A DNA stretch of 64,000 nucleotides from Serratia sp. M24T3 (lineage in GTDB: Bacteria > Pseudomonadota > Gammaproteobacteria > Enterobacterales > Enterobacteriaceae): assembly GCF_000257645.1 (NCBI RefSeq), contig NZ_AJHJ01000014.1, forward strand, positions 35,892-99,891, read 5' to 3'. Numbering within the stretch: position 1 is the stretch's first letter; each line of letters starts with the position of its first letter. The notes beneath the pieces were generated by a model. It saw nothing but the letters and a program-made list of their open reading frames with translations, had not been told where the DNA came from and searched no databases. Positions 42,109 through 50,226 of the stretch are shown in pieces. A program made the translations under genes and the position numbers.

Positions 42109-44307
42109 AGGGTCTTTGATTACTTCAAGCATGATTTTTATACCATAGCTACCTGCCTTCAATGGGACGTCATATCGGCCTGGTAATTTGTATAATGAGA
42201 GGTATTTATCATCAGTCATATCAATAAATACAGGCCCCTCCAAAGATGTTGCCTCTACACGTCTTAAAAATTCTTGTTTGGATAGAGGATAATTCCACGC
42301 GGCAACAACTCTATCGCTCTTAATTTTAATTGGCAGATACAAGTGGCCTATTTTAGCTGCTGCTCTCGGTGCAACAGTGGCAGATTTGATATCCCGCTTA
42401 ACCAGAATATACTCACTGCCTGGTACCAACGGCTGGTTTTGGTAATCTTGTCTGAGCGACGATTCATCAGTCAGGTAGGTCCAGAACTTGTTATCCACTG
42501 GAGTAGTCGGGAAATACCCAAACGGTTTGCTTTTCAGGCTGAAATAAAGTTCATGACTTGGGTAATAATATATAGAGCCCAGCTTCTCGTCTTTATCACC
42601 CCAATCGTAAAACTTATTCACGGCAAATTTCTTAAGTTTCCATTGGGTAAAAGCAGCATCCATATCTCTTTGTGGGCAAGTAATACGCACAGATTTTGGC
42701 TGTTTACTTTCGAGAACGTTGATATGGAATTTATTCATATGTCCCGCTTGCAGACGCACGCCATCAAGGCCGAATTTATCGGTATTGCCATTGGCATAAT
42801 TAATCTCCGCCCTGCATTGGCCCGTTTTCAGCGGCCGTGGCTTATAGGTGTAACCATAGCTACCGTGCAGTGCCGGATAAATGTAACTTTCCAGTTCTCC
42901 ACGCGGGTCGTAATATCCCACGAGCGTCACCACAGGGACACCAAAAGCATCGGGCTTACGATATACCACGCCTTTCGGTTCGATCATTTTTCTCTGCTGT
43001 TCATTCCAGATCAAATAGCCTGAAGGTGAATGCGGTGCAATGACTGCCTTTGCTTCCAGCCATTGTTGAATACGTTTTTGGGTGTAGCCGGTATGCAGTG
43101 TATATTTAGAAAGCGGCGAGCTAGGTCCACCGCCCCCCATGGTGTCATTATTAAACTGGTAAATACCGAGGAAAGGGGGCGTAACATAGCCTTGGGTTTC
43201 ATTATTACCTCCCTTATTCCAGAAGAAATTGGCAATAAAACGATTCTGAAAGCTGTCCCAGCCCCAGCCGGAATTACGATTATGGGTAGCCCATTTACCG
43301 CCGCCGGGATAATGTCCCATATTATAACCGTGGCCGAGTTCATGGCTGAATTCATTGCCAACAGTATCGTAGACTGTCGCCATACCATTACCGCCACTAA
43401 GACCATGTCGAACAACGCCATTACTATAGCGCCCCCAGGATTGATGTACTGCCACCTGGTGAAATAATCCGGGCTGCCACTGCTGTTCGCCTTTAGAGGA
43501 GTTAAAGCCGAAGTTGGAATTATCAATCCCCATTGAAATAATACCTTTGCCAATATTTTCGCGCAGATCACCCTTATAAACACCGCCAGTGTCATCACTA
43601 CTGTAGGTGTATTTTTTTCCGGAAGAGAGAATGACCTGGTCTAATGTTATAGGTGCATAGTTACCGACAATAAGTTCAGATACCGGGATCTTCTGATAAT
43701 AATCTTTCGCGAGTTTAAAAGATTCTTTCTCCAGAGGATTTTTATCCAATGGGCCGGGGGCTGTGAGCATACCGATACGAATATTTTGCAAAACAACCTG
43801 TGTTTCGCCACCAATATCAATCGTATTCAATTTCCCGGATCGTTGGCCTGATGTTACAAACTCAAGCGTCAGCCCAGGCTGCACCCAGTCTGCTGGAAGA
43901 ATTTGACTCCACGCTTTATCGCTATAAACCACATCCGGATTTGGACTGTTGCTGGGACGGTCGGCACGAGGGAGCTGTTGCGGAGAAAGCATATACAACG
44001 ATCCGAGCAGTGTCCCTGTTTTGTTTTTAGCGAGTAAAAGCAGTGAGTTCACGCTATTGTCCGTAGGGATAAGCATGACCAGGGTGTCCCGAGTGCTGGT
44101 TAGTCTAGGCATCTCCTGCTGGCTGTTGTTTTTTGCATTGATGGTATGAGTTTGAGCAAATTTCACACTGCCGGATAGTGTGCCATTCAAATCATTTTTT
44201 AAGGTACTCCCATCGAGGAAAACATTCACTTTGGCACTGACGGGTACAATTACCAGTGATGAGATTAATGTGAATGCTATTACACTTGCCAAGTATTTAA
44301 CTTTCAT
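42094..44307 (-). CDS. Secreted M66 metalloprotease (StcE/dictomallein type)
   Basis: A 737-residue zinc protease. A signal peptide (about residues 1-25, ending PVSA) is followed by a beta-rich N-terminal region (30-180) and the catalytic domain with HELGHGYNMGHYPGG at 322-336: His322, Glu323, His326 and His332 are the zinc ligands and base. M66 enzymes such as E. coli StcE cleave mucin-type glycoproteins of the host. In StcE the eighth position of HExxHxxGxxH is Gly; here it is Asn329, an unusual change in the turn. A TCGGAGACC-type type II secretion system is not in view; secretion route unknown. It lies beside an Rhs toxin island. Confidence 0.85.
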   Translation of the reverse strand: MKVKYLASVIAFTLISSLVIVPVSAKVNVFLDGSTLKNDLNGTLSGSVKFAQTHTINAKNNSQQEMPRLTSTRDTLVMLIPTDNSVNSLLLLAKNKTGTLLGSLYMLSPQQLPRADRPSNSPNPDVVYSDKAWSQILPADWVQPGLTLEFVTSGQRSGKLNTIDIGGETQVVLQNIRIGMLTAPGPLDKNPLEKESFKLAKDYYQKIPVSELIVGNYAPITLDQVILSSGKKYTYSSDDTGGVYKGDLRENIGKGIISMGIDNSNFGFNSSKGEQQWQPGLFHQVAVHQSWGRYSNGVVRHGLSGGNGMATVYDTVGNEFSHELGHGYNMGHYPGGGKWATHNRNSGWGWDSFQNRFIANFFWNKGGNNETQGYVTPPFLGIYQFNNDTMGGGGPSSPLSKYTLHTGYTQKRIQQWLEAKAVIAPHSPSGYLIWNEQQRKMIEPKGVVYRKPDAFGVPVVTLVGYYDPRGELESYIYPALHGSYGYTYKPRPLKTGQCRAEINYANGNTDKFGLDGVRLQAGHMNKFHINVLESKQPKSVRITCPQRDMDAAFTQWKLKKFAVNKFYDWGDKDEKLGSIYYYPSHELYFSLKSKPFGYFPTTPVDNKFWTYLTDESSLRQDYQNQPLVPGSEYILVKRDIKSATVAPRAAAKIGHLYLPIKIKSDRVVAAWNYPLSKQEFLRRVEATSLEGPVFIDMTDDKYLSLYKLPGRYDVPLKAGSYGIKIMLEVIKDPIPPL

Positions 44308-44482
44308 AAAAAATATCCTTTTTGATTTAACATTTTCGCAAATAAATAATGATGCTGTTTATAATTACTCATTCATTTAATTAATGTAATTAAAAGCAAT
44401 TTAAGCCATTTTTTCGTTTAGAGAATGGAAATATATGAGGCGGGAGACTTGCCTCGTTTACTCAGCCTCTATAAATTACAGC

Positions 44483-44720
44483 TCATAGAATATAGTTTGG
44501 ATTAGCGATAAACCCTCGAAGCTCGGGGGTGCCATTTTTAAATAAATAAGCGCGCGCCCCAACTATTTACAGTAATTTTCCACTCGCCATCTCCAGCTGA
44601 TTAAAGCGTAGAGTAATAACAGAGTGAACGGCTTTAGCTTATTTAAGAAATATAACTTTTATCAGTAGGTTAGCGCGTGTTGGTTGTGAGTTTTGCTGAG
44701 GGCTATTTCATCTGTATTTA
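44483..44720 (-). pseudogene. Relic of a short Rhs gene, internal deletion
   Basis: Both ends of the neighbouring Rhs gene (45891-46964) are recognisable here and directly joined. The 3' part (44483-44560) encodes GARAYLFKNGTPELRGFIANPNYIL in two pieces, against GAHTYLSINQIPRPQGF and ITNPNYIL in the intact copy. The 5' end is a GTG at 44583 with ENYC, then a stop. The leader (44589-44620) is identical for 32 bp to 46970-47001, and looser similarity runs to about 44720. About 980 bp of coding sequence has been lost. Confidence 0.75.
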
Positions 44721-44879
44721 AGGTTTTCTTCAGGCTCCATAGCGTTCGTCCTGAAACAGGACCCATAACAAGGCAGCAGTTTCTCCGTTCATGTCGGGTT
44801 CGGCTCCATTTTTGATTGTAAAAATCTTATCGATAAACTTTTTGTTAACCATGGGTGGCTTTTTGGTCATTCTATCGTT

Positions 44880-44907
44880 AAATTAGGGAATGAACATTTC
44901 CTAATTT
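44880..44907. promoter_or_regulatory. Palindrome before alpha/beta hydrolase gene
   Basis: AAATTAGGGAAT and ATTTCCTAATTT flank GAAC; 11 of 12 positions are complementary. It ends 14 bp before the start codon and is a likely operator. No regulator gene is adjacent. Confidence 0.55.
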
Positions 44908-44921
44908 CTTATAAGGTTTTA

Positions 44922-45827
44922 ATGACCATGCAAAATCAAACACTTTCCATCTCCAAGGCTTTGGCTCCCAAAGGTTTCTCCCATTATTACCGCCTGGTTG
45001 ATGGTGTAAGAATTCATTATGTCGCGGGAGGAAATCCCCATGGAGAAACGCTGGTTCTGTTGGCTGGATTTCCTGAAAGCTGGTATTCATGGCGCAAAAT
45101 TATGCCTGCCTTAGCCGATCACTATTGGATTATTGCCCCTGATTTGCCGGGTCAGGGCGATTCAGATAAACCGCTGGAAGGTTATGACACTCAATCACTG
45201 GCAACTGCGGTTCATTCCCTGTTGCAGCAGCTTGATGTAAAAGATTATTACCTTGCAGCCCATGATGTGGGGGCTTGGGTAGCTTATCCTTATGCGGTGT
45301 TGTTTGGTGATGAAATCAAGAAACTGGCCATTCTGGATGCGGGGATACCAGGAATAACTTTACCTGATGCGCTGCCGCATTCTGGTGATAAAGGCTGGCG
45401 TACCTGGCATTTTGCGTTTCATGCTATTGCTGATTTGCCCGAAGAATTGATTGCCGGTAAAGAACGTATTTATCTTAATTGGTTCCTGAGAAGAAAAACC
45501 GCTGCTCCCGATGCTTTTACCGAGGAGGATATTAACGAATATCTGCGTATTTTTACTCAAAGCGGGGCGGTTCGCGCCGGCATGGCCTATTATCGTGCGT
45601 TGGGATTATCGTCTAGGCAAAATGCACATTTTAAAACTCTGGGAAAATTGACAACCCCGGTTCTGGCTTTCAGCGCTGAACAGGGTTCAATTGCTGATAT
45701 GGCAACCCCGTTGCGGCCATACTTTGAAAATGTCGAAGGAGTTATGATTGAGAACAGCGGGCATTTTCTTCAGGAAGAGCAACCAGAGGCCATTGCAAAA
45801 GAATTCAGGAATTTCTTTAAACAATAA
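44922..45827 (+). CDS. Alpha/beta hydrolase (epoxide hydrolase / haloalkane dehalogenase-like)
   Basis: A 301-residue hydrolase. The oxyanion-hole region LAGFPESWYSWRKIMP, the acid-loop IAPDLPGQGDSDKP and the nucleophile elbow AAHDVGAWVAYPYA, with Asp as nucleophile (H-D-V-G), are those of soluble epoxide hydrolases and fluoroacetate/haloalkane dehalogenases. The catalytic His is in ENSGHFLQEEQPE. ATG 44922 or 44928. It lies between a dead and a live copy of an Rhs gene on the other strand, so it was probably caught in that rearrangement rather than being part of the toxin. Confidence 0.85.
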   Translation: MTMQNQTLSISKALAPKGFSHYYRLVDGVRIHYVAGGNPHGETLVLLAGFPESWYSWRKIMPALADHYWIIAPDLPGQGDSDKPLEGYDTQSLATAVHSLLQQLDVKDYYLAAHDVGAWVAYPYAVLFGDEIKKLAILDAGIPGITLPDALPHSGDKGWRTWHFAFHAIADLPEELIAGKERIYLNWFLRRKTAAPDAFTEEDINEYLRIFTQSGAVRAGMAYYRALGLSSRQNAHFKTLGKLTTPVLAFSAEQGSIADMATPLRPYFENVEGVMIENSGHFLQEEQPEAIAKEFRNFFKQ

Positions 45828-45890
45828 CGGGTAGCTTGTAGTGAGAAAAAATGAGACAGAAAACCTGTCTCATTTCGCTTAAGCAATAGC

Positions 45891-46964
45891 TCATAAAATA
45901 TAGTTTGGATTAGTGATAAATCCCTGAGGTCTAGGTATTTGATTGATGGATAAATAAGTATGCGCCCCCTTTATATGATGTGTCGGGACTGAGCTTACTG
46001 CTGCAATTTCATTCTCTGTACTATTTAGGTGTTTTAGATCTAATGCATAATCCAAGTGATCAACCTCATAAATATAGGAATGATGAGGGCCTTTTGGAAA
46101 GTAAGATGAGAATGGGGGAAAACACTGTTTCGGTTTAGCGAATTTTTTGGCACATTCGATATCATCGGTAAACGAAATAAAGTGGCTTTTTCCTGTACGC
46201 GCGCTATTCATAAAATGGTCATTATAATTTCCATTGAGTCCCTTGGCCTGAAAACCCTGTTCAAATATGGTTTCTGGGGGTCTATTATCTGAACGATATA
46301 AAGGGCCATTGAACCGTTGAGTTTTAATCCCACCTTTGTTTAATAAATTTCGCTCATTAGAGGTGAAAATATCAATTGCCAGAGTATCACCGGAGGCACC
46401 GGCCCGCTGTTGCACGGCTCCGCCTTCCATCATAAGGCCGCCAAACGGCCTGTTACTGGTGCCTTTTAGCAGACTGACCAATGAATTAGCCCCAGGTGCG
46501 ACGCCTGAAAGTGCAGCCGAACTTATTCCGCTGACTGTCCCTGTTCCAAGGGCGGCCCATCCCAGTGCGGCTGCGGTTTTGGGGGCTGACTCTTCAACAA
46601 ATTGTTGCGCGACTGCTAATCCGCTAGAAATCACCGCAGTCGATACGCCAGCAATTGATAGTGCGACTGCCAGTGATGAACCTCCCGAAACTGGGGTGAG
46701 TAGCGCCCCCAAAGCCGCGCCCGCGGCAATGGCCATCCAGCCCCAGAGACTGTGATGCCCTGACGGGTCAGCGCGGTTAACCGGGTCGCCATCACAATAA
46801 ACATAAGGGTTTATCCCGCCTATGCCGAACGGGCTCAGGCTGTCGGGGCAGTGAAAACGCATCAATATCGGGTTATAGGCGCGGTAGCCATTGCCAAGAT
46901 GCGTGGTGCCGCTCGCGGGATCTGCTCTCACGCCGTTAAAACCTAAAACGCAGTAATTATTCAC
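45891..46964 (-). CDS. Short Rhs-core protein with cholera-toxin-like ADP-ribosyltransferase domain
   Basis: A 357-residue polymorphic toxin. Residues 6-70 are the Rhs-associated core: LGFNG, GNGYRAYNPILMRFHCPDSL, GINPYVYCDGDPVNRADPSG, the last being the boundary motif after which tips vary. Residues 72-160 form hydrophobic Ala/Gly-rich segments. The C-terminal domain reads LYRSDNRPPETI at 222-233 (Arg224), FISFTDD at 262-268, HHSYIYEVD and STENEIAAVSSVP at 315-327 with Glu317 and Glu319. In cholera toxin A the same places are LYRADSRPPDEI, and PDEQEVSALGGIP; the Arg...E-x-E pattern is that of R-S-E ADP-ribosyltransferases. GTG start 46964 has GGAGAT before it. No immunity gene is evident and no Rhs N-terminal shell is encoded, so delivery is unknown. 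The enzymatic call is by motif, not by search. Confidence 0.82.
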   Translation of the reverse strand: MNNYCVLGFNGVRADPASGTTHLGNGYRAYNPILMRFHCPDSLSPFGIGGINPYVYCDGDPVNRADPSGHHSLWGWMAIAAGAALGALLTPVSGGSSLAVALSIAGVSTAVISSGLAVAQQFVEESAPKTAAALGWAALGTGTVSGISSAALSGVAPGANSLVSLLKGTSNRPFGGLMMEGGAVQQRAGASGDTLAIDIFTSNERNLLNKGGIKTQRFNGPLYRSDNRPPETIFEQGFQAKGLNGNYNDHFMNSARTGKSHFISFTDDIECAKKFAKPKQCFPPFSSYFPKGPHHSYIYEVDHLDYALDLKHLNSTENEIAAVSSVPTHHIKGAHTYLSINQIPRPQGFITNPNYIL

Positions 46965-47136
46965 TCGTTATCTCCAGCTGATTAAAGCGTAGAGTAATAA
47001 CGGAGTGAGCAGCTTTAGCTTGTTGAAAAAAGGTGATTTTTATTACTAAGCGAGTGGGGGCAGGCTGTGAGTTTTGCTGAAGATTATTTTATTTGCTTTT
47101 ATACTTTATTTTTTTACAGCTTGGGTATTTGAAAGG

Positions 47137-47613
47137 ATGATGAACAACAAGTTAGGGGATTTAAATTTTATCGTTATCAAGAATCCTGCAGAAGATCTGC
47201 GTGTAACGGCGTTGATTGACGATTTGAATCAGTCGCTGGAAGTTATCACGGGTGCCAGCGGCAGTAAAAATGCCGTGCTCACCGATTTTGAGCATCATAG
47301 ATCATCATTTGTTATTGGCCTGCGTGATGAAAATGCCGTTGCCTGCGGAGGTTTTAGGCCAGTTGATCGCCAAACTTGTGAAATCAAACGCATGTTTTCT
47401 ATTGAGAAAGGCAAAGGGATCGGTGGGCAGCTGCTGGCTGAATTAGAACGGCAGGCGGGTGAGCTGGGTTATACAATGATTCAACTTGAAACGAGGCAAA
47501 TCAACCAGGGAGCTGTAAATTTCTATCTCTCAAACGGTTACCAAATCATCGACAATTACGGTATTTATCAGGGCCGTGCGGAAGCGGTTTGTTTTGCAAA
47601 ACGGCTGTGCTGA
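47137..47613 (+). CDS. GNAT family N-acetyltransferase
   Basis: About 158 residues, with the acetyl-CoA motif KGKGIGGQLLAELERQ and the C-terminal GYTMIQLETRQINQGAVNFY, then LSNGYQII. Substrate unknown. The reading frame is open upstream to 47074 with a hydrophobic stretch, but that DNA belongs to the Rhs 5' leader shared with the relic and is judged non-coding. ATG 47137 or 47140 after GAAAGG is taken as start. Confidence 0.82.
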   Translation: MMNNKLGDLNFIVIKNPAEDLRVTALIDDLNQSLEVITGASGSKNAVLTDFEHHRSSFVIGLRDENAVACGGFRPVDRQTCEIKRMFSIEKGKGIGGQLLAELERQAGELGYTMIQLETRQINQGAVNFYLSNGYQIIDNYGIYQGRAEAVCFAKRLC

Positions 47614-47693
47614 GCAGCGTTAAAATTCGAGTTATGGAAACTTATTATCACAGTTAGCCACATAAACTCATAATTTTAACTAATATTTCACAA

Positions 47694-47727
47694 GTGCATC
47701 CTGCATTGTGCATCATTTTTGGTGCAT
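47694..47727. repeat. Three GTGCAT repeats at 14-bp intervals
   Basis: GTGCAT at 47694-47699, 47708-47713 and 47722-47727, each exactly 14 bp from the next, 30 bp upstream of the DUF2231 gene. Possibly a tandem regulator site in the promoter of the sugar dehydrogenase operon. Confidence 0.5.
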
Positions 47728-47757
47728 TGATTTTTTATTTGCATAAGGAGCTTGTGA

Positions 47758-48183
47758 ATGACCTCTCTGCGATCCCCAAAGAATTCGGCGTTAGCCGTAG
47801 GTATTGTGGCGCTTCTTGACCCGCTGCCGATCGGCTTTTTCGCCGCAGCCTGGATATTCGATATCATTTATATCTACAGTACAGAAATTGCCTGGACTCA
47901 GGCCGCAAGCTGGCTGATTGTCTTCGGACTGTTTATTGCCATTATCCCCCGTATTATCAATCTGATACAGGTCTGGGTCGGCACTGGATATCCGCAAGGC
48001 TCACCGGTAAAAGTGCATTTTTGGGCCAGCGCGCTAGCCATCGTCTTATCTATTTTCAATGCATTTATTCACAGCCGCGATGCCTTCGCCGTGGTTCCCG
48101 CTGGCGTAACCTTATCCACTGTCGTGGTGCTGTTACTGCTGTTCGCCAATCTGCAACTCGCGCTGCGCGAACGCCTGGCTTAA
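47758..48183 (+). CDS. DUF2231 membrane protein
   Basis: A 141-residue inner-membrane protein with four hydrophobic helices (about residues 18-40, 48-68, 87-104, 112-133). DUF2231 genes are often paired with PQQ-type sugar dehydrogenase genes, as here: the next start lies just after this stop, and the ribosome site TAAGGAGG overlaps the stop codon. A role in electron transfer or anchoring is plausible but unproven. AAGGAG precedes the ATG. Confidence 0.8.
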   Translation: MTSLRSPKNSALAVGIVALLDPLPIGFFAAAWIFDIIYIYSTEIAWTQAASWLIVFGLFIAIIPRIINLIQVWVGTGYPQGSPVKVHFWASALAIVLSIFNAFIHSRDAFAVVPAGVTLSTVVVLLLLFANLQLALRERLA

Positions 48184-48195
48184 GGAGGAGTGACA

Positions 48196-49518
48196 ATGAA
48201 AAATATCTATGGATTATCAATTTTAGCGTTAACTTTGCCGCTATTGCTGACCGGCTGCGACGAGGCGGCAAAAATCTCTCCCGAGCAGCAAACCGGCAGC
48301 GACCCGGTATTACCTGCGGCAAAAAATTTCCTGCTACCGCCGATGCAAGTGCCGAGCGGCACCCCGTGGAAAGATGGAGAAACGCCAAAGGTCGCCGCAG
48401 GATTGAAGATTTCGAAAGTCGCCGATGGCTTTATGCATCCGCGCCAGATTACTGTATTACCTAACGGCGATGTGCTGGTGGTTGAAGCCAACAGTCCCGC
48501 TGGCGTTACCAGTAAACCAAAAGAAGTGATTATGGGTATGGTGCAGAAAGCTTCTGGTAAAGGTGGGCCGGGCGGCAACCGAATTACTCTGCTGAGAAAT
48601 GCCAACGGAGACGGCAAAACGTGGGAGAAACATATTTTCCTCGAAAACCTGCATTCGCCTTTCGGCGTACAGTTAATCGGCGACCAACTCTATGTCGCCA
48701 ATGCCGATGGCCTGATGCGCTATCGCTATCAGACGGGTGACACTAAAATAACTGATCCGGGCACTGAAATTGCTGATTTACCCGGTGGTCCTATCAACCA
48801 TCACTGGACCAAGTCCCTGCTGGCCAGCCCGGACGGTACTAAGTTGTACGTTGGCGTCGGTTCGAACAGTAATATCACCGAAAATGGCATTGGCGCAGAA
48901 TATCGTCGAGCAGATATTCTTGAGGTTGATGTAGCGACCGGTGCAAGCCGTATTTTTGCCAGCGGCCTGCGTAATCCGACCGGACTCCAATGGGAGCCGC
49001 AAAGCGGTAAACTGTGGGCGGTGGTCAATGAACGTGACGAAATTGGTGCCGATCTGGTGCCGGATTATATGACTTCGGTTCAGGAACACGCTTTTTATGG
49101 CTGGCCATACAGCTATTACGGGCAACATGTCGATCAGCGCGTGCGGCCGCAGCGCCCTGATTTGGTTGAAAAAGCTATCAAACCGGACTATGCGCTGAGT
49201 TCACACGTCGCACCTCTGGGCCTGTGGTTCTACACCGGAACCAATCTCCCGGCTGAATACCGCGGTGGCGCGTTTATTAGCGAGCACGGTAGCTGGAATC
49301 GCAAACCGCTCAACGGTTATCAGGTAGTTTATGTGGCGTTTAAAGACGGCAAACCCGTTGGCCAGCCAAAACCGGTGGTCACAGGATTTTTGACGGATGA
49401 TCAAAAACAGGTGCGTGGATTGCCGGTAGGTTTGGCAATGGACAAGCAGGGCGCTCTGCTGATTGCCGATGATGCAGGTAATGCGGTCTGGCGGGTAACC
49501 GGTGCCGACAGTCAATAA
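48196..49518 (+). CDS. PQQ-type soluble aldose/sorbosone dehydrogenase lipoprotein
   Basis: A 440-residue periplasmic lipoprotein. A signal peptide with lipobox LLTGC (Cys21) is followed by a six-bladed beta-propeller of the GSDH/sorbosone dehydrogenase class, which oxidises sugars with PQQ. Seen: MHPRQITVLPNGDVLVVEAN, NLHSPFGVQLIGDQLYVANA, GSNSNITENG, ASGLRNPTGLQWEP and HGSWNRKPLNGYQV. Start ATG 48196 chosen from the TAAGGAGG site at 48181-48188; GTG 48190 would be too close. PQQ synthesis genes are not in the window. Confidence 0.87.
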   Translation: MKNIYGLSILALTLPLLLTGCDEAAKISPEQQTGSDPVLPAAKNFLLPPMQVPSGTPWKDGETPKVAAGLKISKVADGFMHPRQITVLPNGDVLVVEANSPAGVTSKPKEVIMGMVQKASGKGGPGGNRITLLRNANGDGKTWEKHIFLENLHSPFGVQLIGDQLYVANADGLMRYRYQTGDTKITDPGTEIADLPGGPINHHWTKSLLASPDGTKLYVGVGSNSNITENGIGAEYRRADILEVDVATGASRIFASGLRNPTGLQWEPQSGKLWAVVNERDEIGADLVPDYMTSVQEHAFYGWPYSYYGQHVDQRVRPQRPDLVEKAIKPDYALSSHVAPLGLWFYTGTNLPAEYRGGAFISEHGSWNRKPLNGYQVVYVAFKDGKPVGQPKPVVTGFLTDDQKQVRGLPVGLAMDKQGALLIADDAGNAVWRVTGADSQ

Positions 49519-49591
49519 ATTAAGCTATAAAGTTTATCTGAACCACACTTGTTCAAAGACCTTATATAGAGTGACTTGCCAATAGTGTTAA

Positions 49592-49626
49592 GAGTGCCTG
49601 TGGAGAAATTAAAGCAGCAGGCACTC
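49592..49626. other. Perfect inverted repeat in 250-bp gap
   Basis: GAGTGCCTG (49592-49600) and CAGGCACTC (49618-49626), 9 bp each, 17-nt loop. Lies between the sugar dehydrogenase stop and the Gly/His-rich gene. Could end the upstream transcript or be an operator; no U-tract. Confidence 0.45.
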
Positions 49627-49774
49627 ATTTATAAAGTGACATCATTTCAAACAATCTCTCCATTATTTACACCTCAACTTTACGAATGTTTTACGTCCTC
49701 CACTGATAACACTTGGCCTAAGCAGGCGTATATTAGTACTAATCATTTTTCTCATCTCCATTTGAAGGTTTGTG

Positions 49775-50185
49775 ATGAAAAAGTTAACTCTGTTGAGTCT
49801 CTGTGCAACGTTGTTGGTGGGATTAGGCGCAACTGCCGTTTCCCAGGCAGCACCTTATCCTCATGGAGGCGGCGGTGGCTTCCACGGCGGCGGCCCTGGT
49901 GGTTATCACGGCGGTGGCGGTTATCACGGCGGCTATCATCATGGTGGTTGGGGCGGCCCACACGTATTTGTTGGCGTAGGACCTTATTGGGGGCCGGATC
50001 CTTACTATTGGGGCCCGCAACCTTATTATGCTCCGCCGCCGGTAGTTTATGTGACGCCACCTGCGCCGCAGGTTTATGTCGAAAAGCAGACGGCGAGTGC
50101 CAGTTATTATTGCCACAATCCGGTTGGTTATTATCCACAGGTGCCACGCTGTCCGACAGGCTGGCAAAAATTAGCGCCAAGATAA
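49775..50185 (+). CDS. Exported Gly/His/Tyr-rich protein
   Basis: A 136-residue protein of unknown function. Signal peptide (to AVSQA) then a GGGGGFHGGGPGGYHGGGG-type stretch and GGYHHGGW, then a Pro/Tyr-rich part (YWGPDPYYWGPQPYYAPPP), and a C-terminal segment SYYCHNPVGYYPQVPRC with two Cys and WQKLAPR at the end. The C-terminal motif is that of a group of small enterobacterial and pseudomonad periplasmic proteins. The His clusters could bind metal. ATG 49775 after GAAGG. Followed after 41 bp by a lipoprotein gene. Confidence 0.75.
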   Translation: MKKLTLLSLCATLLVGLGATAVSQAAPYPHGGGGGFHGGGPGGYHGGGGYHGGYHHGGWGGPHVFVGVGPYWGPDPYYWGPQPYYAPPPVVYVTPPAPQVYVEKQTASASYYCHNPVGYYPQVPRCPTGWQKLAPR

Positions 50186-50226
50186 GACTCATTACGAGAA
50201 TTTCGGCAATTTGAGGTTAAGTTAAC

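Noticed and set aside
44484..44583. A possible small peptide gene at the relic
   Set aside because: From the GTG the frame stops after six codons; the similarity to the Rhs gene ends explains the sequence.
47074..47136. Hydrophobic N-terminal extension of the GNAT protein (looks like a membrane helix)
   Set aside because: This DNA belongs to the Rhs leader that is duplicated at 44640-44720, where no GNAT gene follows; the ATG at 47137-47140 has a ribosome site.
49576..50214. A 212-codon plus-strand reading frame rich in Arg and Trp
   Set aside because: It is the shifted frame of the Gly/His-rich exported protein (49775-50185); the repetitive GGC/CAC codons keep other frames open.
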